Of a stretch of 64,000 nt of DNA, positions 21,822 through 32,514 are shown one piece after another. Source of the stretch: Ovis canadensis (Eukaryota; Chordata; Mammalia; Artiodactyla; Bovidae); contig NC_091247.1 in the NCBI RefSeq assembly GCF_042477335.2, forward strand, positions 5,044,501-5,108,500, in the 5' to 3' direction. The position numbers were made by a program, and so were the translations under genes. The notes beneath the pieces were generated by a model. The model saw nothing but the letters and a program-made list of their open reading frames with translations. It ran no database searches and was not told the DNA's origin. Within the stretch, counting starts at the first letter, position 1. Each line of letters starts with the position of its first letter.

Positions 21822-21950
21822 GGAACTTCCCTGGTGGTCTGGTGGTTAAGACTCCGTGTTTCCACTGTAGGGGGCGTGGGTTTGATCCCCGGTTGGGGAA
21901 CTAAGATCCTTCAAGCCACAAGGAGCGCCAAAAAAAAAAAAAGAAGAAGC
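21822..21950 (+). mobile_element. CHR-type SINE, short
   Basis: aacttccctggtggtctggt, ggtttgatccccggttgggg, then a 13-A tail. It is flanked on the left by another A-run. Confidence 0.9.
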
Positions 21951-22189
21951 AGGTTAGAGACTATAAACTCCCCCAGGCCCATCTGACCACAAGAGATAAG
22001 GCAGAAATGAAACTCTGAAAAATAGTGCTGAGGTGCCGATGTGAAACTCTGGGCAGAAAGGGGAACCCTTCCTGAATGTGGCAAAGCTCAGCTCTCTTTC
22101 CTGGGGAGGCCATCGTTATGTCATCAGCCCCCAGCTTGGCTCCCGGCACACCTGGTCAGTTACCTGGGGAAGGACAGAGAGGCGGGCGG

Positions 22190-22335
22190 AGTAATCAACT
22201 CAGAATGCGGAGACCTGGGTTGCCTGGGTTGCGACCTGGGTTACCTGGGTTTCTACCCAGGCTCTGCCCCTTCCTCAAAGCTGTGACCTTGAGTAAGTCA
22301 CTGAATCTCTCTGAAGGGTCTGTCTGTTTTGATCC
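22190..22335 (+). mobile_element. MIR SINE with internal expansion
   Basis: ctgtgaccttgagtaagtca then ctgaatctctctgaa is the MIR body. The preceding acctgggtt-type motif is repeated four times (about 22212-22256), a small expansion within the element. Confidence 0.7.
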
Positions 22336-22569
22336 CAGGTCCCTCTGCAGGGCCGGACATAAGCGGGATGCTTGATACAGACTCTGTAGGGAATGAAGGA
22401 CATTCTCAGTGTGGAGGAAACCGATGCATGGAGGGGTTGCTCAGGGTGACTTCAGGGGAGCACAGAGGTGCAATGTCGGATGTCACCCTAGACGCTGAAG
22501 ACGAAGTCCCTACGGTTGTGTCTTCCCTCTTCTGGGTACCCTCACAGCTTTCTATCTACCTGCCTGATG

Positions 22570-22960
22570 ATTGTGCAAGAAATACATGTCCAGGAGCAAT
22601 TAGCAAATATAGGAAAATACAAAGAAAAGAAAAATTGCCCAAGTCCCACCACCCCGAGCCAGGTGGCTGAGACCGCAGTGTGCCTTCTTGCCCTTCCACA
22701 CACGTGTCCGGGTACGCCCTGGTGGACACGATTTTCCATACACGGGGTCAAGCTCCACCCCGGCTTCAGGCCCAGCGTTGTTCACACAAAGATATTGTGC
22801 ACATCTCTTTATAAAAATGCCACTGGAGTCATTTTTACTAGCTGCATAATACTCTGTTGTGTAGACAGAGCCTCGTTTAATTAGTAAATCCCCAGTTGGG
22901 ATAGAGATCCTTCAGTGGTGTTCTTTTGTTTTCAGATATAAGCACTGGAAGCAGGCGCCT
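22570..22960. mobile_element. Possible ancient LINE-like fragment
   Basis: aggaaaatacaaagaaaaga, then ctttataaaaatgccactgg and agctgcataatactctgttg, resemble a widespread old LINE-like repeat. Assignment is uncertain and diverged. Confidence 0.35.
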
Positions 22961-23274
22961 CTGACAGGTGGATGTCCTTCTCTGAAACACCCTCCCAAAG
23001 CAGCCTCGTTCTGTTATCAGGGGTCCCAGGAACCTCAAATCTGTCTCCCAAGAACTTCTGCAAGCCAGTGTCAGCTCTGCACTAGCTGACTGGAGTGCAG
23101 AGTGGAGTGACTCGGACTGTCCACCACTTAGCCTTGCTTTTCTCCTCCCCACCCCAGAGCTGACCGTCATTTTCCTAGCTCATCACATATCTGCCCTTTT
23201 CTCTCACTCAGCTCCAGGGGAGGGTGGCTCCCCCACTGCCCTTGGGAAGCTTCCCAGGAAGGTGTGAGGTTTGC

Positions 23275-23480
23275 AGGTTGAGAGATCCAGAGCCCTGACT
23301 TTAGAGCCAGGCAGAGCAGAGTTCAAACCCAGCTCCACCGCTTCCTGGCTCTGTCACCTGCCTGAGCCTCACTTATCTCATCTGTACAATGGGCTTAACA
23401 ACAGTGCCATCCTCACGGGGCATGTGGCAAGGATTTCACAGCATTGCCCTTGTAAACCACTTGGTCCAGGACCAGCTCCT
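23275..23480 (+). mobile_element. MIR SINE
   Basis: gcagagttcaaacccagctc, cacttatctcatctgtacaa and tgggcttaacaacagtgcca. Well preserved sense copy. Confidence 0.9.
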
Positions 23481-25220
23481 GTAACGATTTAATGAATGGT
23501 AGATAAGGATACCCGGGACATCGGGAGTTCCTGTCTCTAAGGATCCTGGGGGCAGGCTCAGAGGGGCTGTGGGGTGTCCCCCAAATACCCTGCCCTGCCC
23601 CCCACACTGCCCTAGCTGTCAAAGGGCAGTGATCATCTCATCACTCATAGCAGGGAGGACCCCAGCATGGCTCGGGGGCGGGAGAGGACTGCAGACACAG
23701 AGAATGATCAATACATTATTTAATGGTGAGAATGCAAATGAGGAGAAATTAATGAAGGTGCTGCCTCCCCTCCCACCAACCCCCAGCCCCCACTCCTCCT
23801 TGACTGTGCGATTGCTGACAAATTCTCTAGGAAATATCAAAACAGCCTCTGGCTGGAACCTGCCACAGCGATGCACCATTATCTATTATTGATGTAAACC
23901 TTGACAAGTTTTCTTTTTAAGGAAGGCAAGCTGTGGAGAGAGCTGCTGATCCATGTTTAAAGGGAGAACATCTCCTCTCCCCCTCCCCAAGGCCACGGCA
24001 GCCCCTGTGTCCCTCCCAGCCAGGCAGGAAGGAGGAAAGGGGCGAGCATCTGGAGAGAGCAACAGGTAGGAAGAGGCTCTGTCCTCTCACCAACTTGCCC
24101 TCGTCTGTGCCTCAGTTTCCTTTTTGTGCATTTTACAGGGTCAGCAATTCATGTCCTGGCCTGGGGACAGTGGTGGGGCGGTGCTGAGGAGGGGAAGCTG
24201 CAGGGGAACAGGAGATGAAGTCAGAGAGCTCCGACTCCTGCCTTGGGCATCAGAGGACAGACATCCCGAGGCAGAGGACTATCGGCATTGAACCAGCATC
24301 TCCCTCTAAGGACCAGGGACCCTAAGGTCCGCTCTGCGAAATGGAGTCAGTCCAAAGCTGGTGATCTTCAATTTAATAGTAGAAATATCTTCATCATCCA
24401 GAAATCACTGGAAGAACAACTCAAATCGTCTAGAATATTGAAGAGAATGCAGAAAGGAAGCTGAAAAATCCCATGGAGGGGCTATCTCAAGGTTGCCACA
24501 CCCAAGAATTCAAGTTCATGCCCTTGACCCATGAGAGTTTCTCAGGCGCCATCACTCATTTCAGACTGATTTCCGAAAACAGGGGCTTTTTCTTCTCGTC
24601 TCTGCTGGCAGGTCTGAGGTGGTGAGACTTGGAAAGGGAGAAAGGGGCCGTTGTGGGGATCAGACATGGTGAATAGCACAACCTGACCGAGGCAGCCAGA
24701 CCGGAAGGAGGGGAAAGGGCGCGGGACGGGGTGAGAGGGGAAGACACACAGCCACCTGGGGCCGTTTACGGGGCAAGCGCCCTTGCGAGGGCTCTGGCTT
24801 CACAAAGGTGTTTAATATTAAGCAAGCCTGACTGGCTTGAATTTAAAGCAGGTCTAAGAAGGGCTCCAGAGACGCAGCATCTCAGAAATGAGAGCTCACA
24901 GACTCATAGCTGTTTCAAAACAGAGGATCACAGGGGGCAAAGGCGGAGAACTTGAGAGCGTATCATCCAAGACTCACGGACTCGAACGCCTTTGTGGGAG
25001 CAGCCAGGTCACACGAGTGAAAGGAAAGGCAGGGCGTGGTCGCGGGCAGTGACAGGGACTGTCACAAGCCCCCTGACCACAGGCCGGGTCTCAGAAAGGC
25101 AGCTCTCCCAGGTCACCCCCGCGGTGGAGGAACCGGGCCCCTTTTTTCAACAGAAGGTCAAAATCGAATTTTAAGATGCAATTCACAATTTTTAAACCTG
25201 GACAGCTTATTTCAATTTTC
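23481..25220. other. Unique stretch with an octamer site; MIR scrap
   Basis: No gene is recognised. A perfect POU octamer ATGCAAAT lies at 23732-23739 in an AT-rich island (about 23695-23900). A short sense MIR scrap, gtgcctcagtttcctttttg, lies at about 24110. Confidence 0.45.
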
Positions 25221-25233
25221 TAAACAGTGAGCA

Positions 25234-25539
25234 AAAGTGAAAGTCGCTCAGTTGTGTCCAGCTCTTTGTGACCCCATGGACTGTATAGTCCATGGAATTC
25301 TCCAGGCCAGAATACTGGAGTGAGTAGCCTTTCCCTTCTCCAGGGCATCTTCCCAACCCAGGTATCAAACCCAGGTCTCTCGTATTGCAGGCAGATTCTT
25401 TACCAGCTGAGTCACAAGAGAAGCCCAAGAATAGTGGGTAGCCTGTCCCTTCTCCAGCGGATCTTCCTGACCCAGGGATCGAACCTGGGTCTCCCGCATT
25501 TCAGGAGGATTCTTCACCAGCTGAGCTATCAGGGATCCC
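25234..25539 (-). mobile_element. Bov-A2-like dimeric SINE, left arm of pair
   Basis: A full antisense Bov copy (25234-25426) is followed by a second partial copy starting aagaatagtgggtagcct, the same dimer layout seen at 58991-59292. Its head ends in GGGATCCC, where it meets a sense Bov-tA head to head. Confidence 0.9.
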
Positions 25540-25743
25540 TGGTAGCTCGGATGGTAAAGCGTCTTCCTGCAATGCAGGAAACCCAGGTTCGATCCCTGAG
25601 TTGGGAAGATCATCTGGAGAAGGAAATGGCAACCCACTCCACTCCAGTGCTGGAAAATCCCCATGGATGGAGGAGCCTGGTAAGCTACAGTCCATGGGGT
25701 CGCAAAGAGTCAGACATGACTGGGCGACTTCACTTTCTTTCTT
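25540..25743 (+). mobile_element. Bov-tA SINE, right arm of pair
   Basis: Full sense copy from tggtagctcggatggtaaag through gttcgatccctgagttggga to the gactgggcgacttcactttc tail. No target duplication lies between it and the left arm. The 13-bp duplication taaacagtgagca (25221-25233 and 25744-25756) encloses both. Confidence 0.95.
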
Positions 25744-26003
25744 TAAACAGTGAGCAGGCTTCACAAAGCTTGTCTGCAGGCTGGGCCAGCCTGACAGCCG
25801 GGACTGCCGGTGTTCTGTCTTCACAGAAGTGAAGTGAAGGCCTGGAGAGGGTTGATGACACACGTCCGTGACCAGCTGCATGCCTTGGTGACGTTCCAAC
25901 AGTTGGGCACCTTTTCAAATCAAGCGAGAGGAATGTGGGCCTGGGCATCTCACACTAACATCAGCATCAGGATGGGCTTCAGTCCATGTATGCTCGTGTT
26001 TAG

Positions 26004-27566
26004 TGCAGTTCAGTCGCTCAGTCGTGTCCGACTCTTTGTTACCCCATGGATGGTAGCACGCCAGGCCTCCCTGTCCATCACCAACTCCTAAAGCTTACTC
26101 AAACTCATGTTCATTGAGTCAGTGATGCCATCCAACCATCTCATCCTCTGTCATCCCCTTCTCCTCCCACCTTCAATCTTTCCCAGCATCAGGGTCTTTT
26201 CCAATGAGTCAGTTCTTCACATCAGGTGGCCAAAGTATTGGAGCTTCAGCTTCAGCATCAGTCCTTCCAATGAATATTCAGGACTGATTTCTTTTACGAT
26301 GGACTGGTTGGATCTCCTTGCAGTCCAAAGGACTCTCAAGAGTCTTCTCCAACACCCTTCAAAAGCATCCATTCTTCAGTGCTCAGCTTGCTTTATGGTC
26401 CAACTCTCACATCCATACATGACTATTGGAAAAACCATAGCTTTGACTAGATGGACCTTTGCTGGCAAAGTAATGTGTCTGCTTTTTAGTATGCTGTCTA
26501 GGTTCATCATAGCTTTTCTTCCACTGAGCAAGCATCTTTTCATTTCATGGCTGCAGTCACCATCTGCAGTGATTTTGGAGCCCCCCAAATAAAGTCTCTC
26601 ACTGTTTCCATTGTTTATCCATCTATTTTAAATGAAGTGATGGGAACAGATACCATGATCTTAGTTTTCTGAATGTTGAGTGTTAAGCCAGCTTTTTCAC
26701 TCTCCTCTTTCACTTCCATCAAAAAGTTCTTTAGTGCTTCTTCGGTTTCTGCCATAAGAGTGGTGTTATCTGCATATCTGAGGTTATTGATGTTTCTCCC
26801 GGCAATCTTGATTCCAGCTTGTGCTTCATCCACCCCAGCATTTCGCATGATGTACTCTGCATAGAAGTTAAATAAGCAGGGTGACAATATCCAGCCTTGA
26901 CGTACTCCTTTCCCAATTTGGAACCAGTCTGTTGTTCCATGTCCAGTTCTAGCTGTTGCTTCTTGACCTGCATATAGGTTTCTCAAGAGGCAGGTCAGGT
27001 GGTCTGGTATTCCCATCTTTTTAAGAATTTTCCACAGTTTGTTGTGATCCACACAGTCAAAGCTTTGGCATAGTCAATAAAACAGAAGTAGATGTTTTTC
27101 TGGAACTGTCTTGCTTTTTCAGTGATCCAGCAGATGGTGGCAATTTGATCTCTGGTTCCTCTGCCTTTTCTAAATCCAGCTTGAACATCTGGAAGTTCAT
27201 GGTTCACATACTGTTGAAGCCTGGCTTGGAAAATTTTGAGCATTACTTTACTAGCGTCTGAGATGAATGCAATTGTGCGGTAGTTTGAGCATTCTTTGGC
27301 ATTGCGTTTTTTTTGAGATTGGAATGAACACTGACCTTTTCCAGTCCTGTGGCCACTGCTGAGTTTTCCAGATTTGCTGGCATATTGAGTGCAGCACTTT
27401 CACAGCATCATCTTTTAGCAGTTGAAATAGCTCAGCTGGAATTCCATCACCTCCACTAGCTTTGTTCATAGTGATGCTTCCTAAGGCCCACTTGACTTCA
27501 CATTCCAGGATGTCTGGCTCTAGGTGAGTGATCACACCATTGCAATTATCTGGGTCATGAAGATCT
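26004..27566 (-). mobile_element. BovB LINE, 1.56 kb, longest copy in window
   Basis: The antisense copy extends from the 3' terminus (agttcagtcgctcagtcgtg at 26006) through the 3' half of ORF2 into the start of the reverse transcriptase domain at about 27566. It is 5'-truncated (full-length BovB is about 3 kb) and carries frame-breaking indels. Confidence 0.95.
26376..27566 (-). pseudogene. BovB reverse transcriptase, broken
   Basis: Reading the minus strand, the frame from 27566 covers early RT motifs (NKASGGDGIPAELFQLLKDD). It breaks near the PISKK region, resumes in another frame through QAGFRKGRGTRDQI and FIDYAKA, and breaks again by an apparent 1-bp deletion near 27060. It then continues with GIPDHLTCLLRNLY and the palm motif. 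The catalytic YADD box reads YADN here, so the second aspartate is lost. The frame then continues to the MYGCESWTIK block. It is a non-functional retrotransposon remnant. Confidence 0.9.
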
Positions 27567-27579
27567 AAACCTCCACAAA

Positions 27580-27685
27580 AGCTGTGAGGAGTAGGGAATG
27601 TTCCTCTCTTTTTACCCATGAGGAAAGACAGGCCCAGAGGGGTCAAGTGGCTTCCTAAGGTCACACAGGTACAGATAACCACTTC
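27580..27685 (-). mobile_element. MIR SINE fragment
   Basis: tacccatgaggaaagacagg, cccagaggggtcaagtggct and aaggtcacacagg form a clear antisense MIR core next to the BovB 5' end. Confidence 0.85.
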
Positions 27686-27717
27686 ACTATCAAATGGAAA
27701 TCAGGGTGAGGAGGGGG

Positions 27718-27975
27718 TACTTCTCTGGCGGTCCAGTGGTTAAGAATCCACCTTCCGATGCAGAGGACATGGGTTCAGTCTCTGGCTGGGGAACTAAGAT
27801 CCCACGTGCAGCAGGGCAGCTAGGCCCATGCACTGCAACTACTGAGCCTGCGTGCCACAGGCAGAGAGTCCACAAGCCATGACTGTGTGCTGCAGCGAAA
27901 GATCCCAGGGGATGCAACTAGGACCTGATACAGTAATGACACTATCATTATTATTATGAAGTAAATAATATTTTT
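27718..27975 (+). mobile_element. CHR-type SINE, long form
   Basis: acttctctggcggtccagtg, gttcagtctctggctgggga, caactactgagcctgcgtgc, then an AT-rich tail ending aagtaaataatattttta. Confidence 0.88.
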
Positions 27976-28059
27976 AAAAAGGAGAGTGCAAGTATACATT
28001 TCATCATCAAGGAATGATTTTTTAAAACAGGGTGGGGAGGGACAAATACAAAATTGCAG

Positions 28060-28425
28060 AGTTGCTCTATTGGTTGCCTGGAGCTGCTCTAACCAATTCC
28101 CACGACACCTGTTTGTCGTCCTCCAGTTCTGGGGGTCAGAAGTCCCCATACGAAGGTGTCAGCAGGGCTGGCTCCTGCTGGAGACTGCAGGAGAAACTCT
28201 GTCCCTTGCCCCTTTCAGCTTCTAGAGACTTCCTCAGCTCCTGGCCCCTTCCTCCACGTTCAGAGTCAACCTCTATCTCTGACCTGTGCCTCTATCATCA
28301 GTTTCCTTCTCTGACCCTCACGCCTCCCTCTTATAAGGACGTGATTACATCGGGCCCACCCGCACGATCCAGGGTAATCCATAACTTAACCCCATATGCA
28401 ATGTCCCCTTGCCGAGTCAGGCTCC
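28060..28425 (-). mobile_element. MLT1-type LTR
   Basis: Antisense LTR: ccagttctgggggtcagaag, aaggtgtcagcagggctggc, cttataaggacgtgattaca and tcgggcccacccgcacgatc are diagnostic blocks. Confidence 0.8.
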
Positions 28426-29244
28426 TTACTCCCAGGTTTGGAGACTAGCATGTGGTCATCTTGGGGGAGCATCGTTCTGTCCCCCACAGCTGTCTCCCTT
28501 GCACAGTGGAGGGTGGGGGAGGAGACCTGCAGCGGAGGGTTCCTTTAGAAAGCTCAGGCTTCAGGTCAAGAGCAGGCAGATCCCCCTGAGAGGCCGCAGG
28601 GAACCTGTGCCGGGGGGCCAATCCCCAGTGACACCCCCCCCCCCACCGGGAGCAGCTCAGGGAAAACTGGGGGAGAGGGGCTGGCACCTCCAGTCCTCCG
28701 ACCGCACTTGCCGGGTCAGAGCGTGACCCAGCATCTGGGTGAAACCCTGATCGCCTTTCCCTCCTCCGTCAGCTTTGATGGGTCACTCCCTGGGGAGAAG
28801 GGTCGGCACCTGAGTCCCACATTCTCTGTCCCAATGCCCTCCCTGGGCTCAACTCATCCGAATTCGGCTTCCCTGTCCTGGCGAGCTCCGGGACCCCACG
28901 GTGGGCATAGGTCACCGAGTCATTTCACCCAGGGAGGCAGCTGGAGAGAAGCAGGTGGGGCCCAGGCTTGCGGAGAGCTGTCGGCTTGGCCAGAGAGATG
29001 GGGATTAAGCCTGCAGTCGTTTAACTGTAGATATAAAAAGGTGCTTCGGGAACGTGGAATACTTGAGAAATGAGAGGCCTCGTGCATTTTATGGAGAACT
29101 GGAGGCCCCTCCTTGAAGGAATGATTCTGGGAGAAGGAGGAGGAAGGCAAAGAGGTGAAATCTCCGTAATGCGCCCTCCCCTCCCCCTCCCACAGCTCCC
29201 ACCCCGCCCAGCGCGGTTGTCAGCGTCGCGCTGGCTTTTAATCT
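28426..29244. other. Unique stretch with C-run and TATA-like site
   Basis: No gene is supported. There is an 11-C run at 28634-28644. A TATAAAAAG box lies at 29032-29040, but no recognisable transcript or CpG island follows. Confidence 0.4.
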
Positions 29245-29259
29245 CTGATTCACTCTTTT
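29245..29259. repeat. Target duplication copy 1 (ctgattcactctttt)
   Basis: First of three copies of the same target sequence. The others are at 29592-29606 (perfect, 15 bp) and 29804-29815 (first 12 bp). Confidence 0.95.
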
Positions 29260-29591
29260 CATAGGTATGTAATTTTATTTACTTGTTTACTTTTGGCTGT
29301 GCTGGGTCTTCGTTGCTGCGTGGCGGTGGGGGGGGGGTGCGGCGCTTTTCTCTAGTTGCGGAGCCGGGGGGGCCACTCTAGTTTTACTGCAGAGGCTTCT
29401 CCTTGGGGGGGCTTCTCTCGTTGCGGAGCATGGGCTCTAGGGTGCTCAGGCTTCAGTAGTTGCGACACGTGGACTCAGCAGTTGTGGCCCACCGGCCTAG
29501 TTGCTCTGCAGTATGTGGGATCTTCCCGGATCAAACCCATGTCTCCCTCATTGGCAGGCAGATTCTTTACCACCAAGCCACCAGGGAAGCC
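29260..29591 (-). mobile_element. CHR-type SINE, long form, perfect 15-bp TSD
   Basis: Antisense copy from the tttatttacttgtttac tail to ccaccagggaagcc. It contains a 10-G run (29328-29337). Flanked on both sides by ctgattcactctttt. Confidence 0.95.
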
Positions 29592-29606
29592 CTGATTCAC
29601 TCTTTT

Positions 29607-29803
29607 TCTTAAAGAAAAAAAAAAAAAAAACTTATTTGGCTGAGCCGGGTCTTAGAGGCAGTGCTCAGGATCCTGGATCTTCGTTGCGGTGTATAGGACC
29701 TTAGTTGTGACATGTGGGGTCTAGTTCCCTGACCAGGGATCGAACCGGGGCCCCCTGCATGGACTGTAGAGCCTTAGCCAACTGGACCGCCCGGGCAGTT
29801 CCT
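29607..29803 (-). mobile_element. CHR-type SINE, second insertion at same target
   Basis: Antisense copy: an A-rich stretch, ttatttggctgagccgggtc, ctgaccagggatcgaaccgg and ggaccgcccgggcagttcc. It is followed by ctgattcactct, so it used the same target as the copy at 29260. Confidence 0.9.
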
Positions 29804-29815
29804 CTGATTCACTCT

Positions 29816-30639
29816 ATTCTGGGCTGTGAGGTACTAACTCCTGTCTCTTGTGGGTCTCTGCAGTTTGGGGTCCTACATCCTTACCCTGACTGTTGCCCTC
29901 CCTTCTACGAGGGGAAGAGGCCTGGCTCTTGAAGCATTGCCTTCTATGCTTTGCTACTGGTGTTGAGGGGGCCGGGAGGGGGACCTGTGTCCAAGGGTCC
30001 CTGGCCAGGGTACAGCAGGCCCAAGCTTCTCCAGGCACCCACGGCCCCAGGAACTCACGAAGACCCCATATCACTTGCAGCTCAAGGCCCGGGTCCCAAG
30101 TCTGCCTGGTGGTGGACCGCGGCCCTGGGCAGTCCCACCCCATCTCCAAGCCCCAGGGTCCCCATCTGGAAAGTGGGCAGAATGCCTAGGCCCCCTGCTG
30201 GCCCGCCTTGTAGTGCCCTTTCATTTATTGTAAATGTGGCCTCCGGGGCTCGGGCTGTCTCCCTGGACTGGGCTGCAAGCTCTCTGGGCACAGAGCAGAA
30301 ACCCCACTGGGGCACTGGTGTGAACAGCCTGCCAGCTGCTGCAGGAAGCACAGCCTCCCGACGTCCTCAGATGACCCTGTGGAGCTGGCACTGACCCCGT
30401 GGCTATGGCCCAAGGCTGCGGGCACCCCGCAGGGATGTGCCAGCCTGCCACTCCACAGGGAGCTGCGGACACCGTGTCCTTGTCCGGGGCTGGGAGGGAG
30501 CTGGGGCCAACCTAGGACTCTGGGGCTGGCACCTTCCCTGAATTTCTAAACGCCTCCCCGCTCGGGTGCATGTTCTCATCCCTCTCACCCGGAGGAGAGT
30601 GGACTGCGTGGGGCAGCCTTCAAAGCTCACCCCTGGGAA
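29816..30639. other. Unique GC-rich stretch, no gene supported
   Basis: No repeat or exon-like sequence is recognised. Overlapping open frames on both strands (up to about 147 codons at + 29951-30394) have no family resemblance. Confidence 0.4.
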
Positions 30640-30802
30640 CCTGATGGCCCTGGGTTCAAGTCCTGCTCTCTCTCCTGCTGATGAGCAACCCAGGAAATGG
30701 CATAGCCTCTTACAGCTTCCGTCTTCTCATCTGCAAAAAGGGGCCACCACCTCGCAGGGTTGTAACAGGGCTACATGAGATGCCACGCAATAGAGTGTTT
30801 CA
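30640..30802 (+). mobile_element. MIR SINE split by BovB
   Basis: ccctgggttcaagtcctgct, cttccgtcttctcatctgca and cgcagggttgtaacagggct are MIR landmarks. The element's 3' end (gcagtaagtgcccagt) reappears at about 31936 beyond the BovB. Confidence 0.8.
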
Positions 30803-31928
30803 CTTCAGTTCAGTCGCTCAGTCGTGTCCGACTCTTTGTGACCCCATGGACCGCAGCACATCAGGCCTCCTGTCCATCACCAACTCCTGGAGTTTACCCA
30901 AACTCATGTCCATTGAGTCAGTGATGCCATCCAACCATCTCATCCTCTGTCGTCCCCTTCTCCTCCTGCCTTCATTCTTTCCCACATCAGGGTCTTTTCC
31001 AGTGAGTCAGTTCTTCACATCAGGTAGCCAAAGTATTGGAGCTTCAGTTTCAGCATCAGTCCTTCCAATGGACTCTCAGGACTGATCTCCTTCAGAATGG
31101 ACTGGTTGGATCTCCTTCAGTCCAAGAGACTCTCAAGAGCCTTCTCCAACACCACAGTTCAAAAGCATCAATTCTTCTGCACTCAGCTTTCTTTATAGTC
31201 CAACTCTCACATCCATACATGACTACTGGAAAAACCATAGCTTTGACTAGACAGATCATTGTTGGCAAAGTAATGTCTCTGCTTTTTAATATGCTGTCTA
31301 GCTTGGTCATAACTTTTCTTCCAGGGAGTAAGCATCTTTTAATTTCATGACTGCAGTCACCATCTGCAGTGACTTTGGAGACCAAGAAAATAAAGTCTCT
31401 CTCACTCCTTGTTTCCCCATCTATTTGCCATGAGTTGATGGAACCAGATTCGATGATCTTAGGTTTTTGGATGTTGAGTTTTAAGCCAGCTTTTTCACTG
31501 TCCTCTTTCACTTTCATCAAAAGGTTCTTTTGTTCCTCTTCACTTTCTTCCATAAGAGTGGTGTCATCTGCATATCTGAGGTGATTGATATTTCTCCCAG
31601 CAGCCTTGATTCCAGCTTGTGCTTCATCCAGCCCAGCATTTTGCATGATGTACTCTGCATAGAAGTTAAATTAGCAGGGTGACAATATCCAGCCTTGACA
31701 TAGGCCTTTCCCAATTGTGAACCAGTCTATTGTCCCATGTCTGGTTCTAACTGTTGCTTCCTGACCTGCATACAGATTTCTCAGGAGGCAGGTCAGGTGG
31801 TCTGGTATTCCCATCGCTTTCAGAATTTTCCGCAGTTTGTTGTGATCCACACAGTCAAAGGCTTTGGTGTAGTCAATAAAGCAGAAGTGCCTGTTTTCCT
31901 GCTACTCTCTTGCTTTCTCAATGATCCT
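30803..31928 (-). mobile_element. BovB LINE, 1.13 kb
   Basis: The antisense 3' portion runs from the ttcagttcagtcgctcagtc terminus through the RT palm to the ctttctcaatgatcctgc region. It is 5'-truncated and inserted in a MIR. Confidence 0.95.
31092..31646 (-). pseudogene. BovB RT palm to thumb remnant, YADD kept
   Basis: An uninterrupted 184-codon minus-strand frame spans the palm motif LRYADDTTLM (both catalytic aspartates kept), the KLNIQK block, CSHEIKRC and VVMYGCESWTIKKAE. It ends after an FELWCWRRLLRV-type block. The segment just upstream (31714-31517) lies in another frame, and the earlier RT motifs are truncated. It is not a functional gene. Confidence 0.85.
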
Positions 31929-31950
31929 GCAAGGATGCAGTAAGTGCCCA

Positions 31951-32165
31951 GTGGGTTTCCTCAGTGACTCATTGGTAAAGAATCCATCTGCAATGCAGGA
32001 GACACAGGTTCGATTCTTGGGTCAGAAAGATCCCCTGGAGAAGGGCATGGCAACCCACTCCAGTGTCTTGCCTGGAGACGCCTATGGACAGAGGCGCCTG
32101 GCGGGCTAGTTCACGGGGTTGCAAGGAGTCCGGCACGACAGAAACGACTGAACACACACGCGCAA
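31951..32165 (+). mobile_element. Bov-tA SINE
   Basis: Sense copy: cctcagtgactcattggtaa, caatgcaggagacacaggtt, gcaacccactccagtgtctt, then a BovB-type tail ending in a CA/CG-rich simple stretch. Confidence 0.9.
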
Positions 32166-32314
32166 GCAAGCAAACGTTGCCGATTAAAACCATTGACCTG
32201 AACCATCTACTGGTTTCAAGACCAGGCTGCTCCCGACTCCCTGGCTGATGTGGGGAAGTGCCCCCCCTTGAGGCATGGGGCGGGCAGCAGTCCTAAGTGT
32301 CTCTCAGTCCCTTT

Positions 32315-32498
32315 TTACTTTTAATATTTGTTTATTTAGGGGGCACTGGGTCTTAGTTTGGACCCTTGGGATCTTCAGCATCATTGCGGCAAGCAAGATC
32401 TAGCCGTGGCAGGCGGGATCTAGTTCCCCGACCAGGAAGGAAACCAGGGTCCTTGCCTTGGGTGTGGAGTCTTAGCCCCTGGACCCCCAGGGAAGTCC
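32315..32498 (-). mobile_element. CHR-type SINE, perfect 14-bp TSD
   Basis: Antisense copy: ttaatatttgtttatttagg tail, ggatctagttccccgaccag and cccccagggaagtcc. Flanked by ctctcagtcccttt at 32301-32314 and 32499-32512. Confidence 0.95.
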
Positions 32499-32514
32499 CT
32501 CTCAGTCCCTTTCA

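Noticed and set aside
25234..25743. Long inverted repeat as a CRISPR-like or bacterial transposon structure
   Set aside because: Both arms are ordinary Bov SINEs in eukaryotic context; there is no repeat-spacer array.
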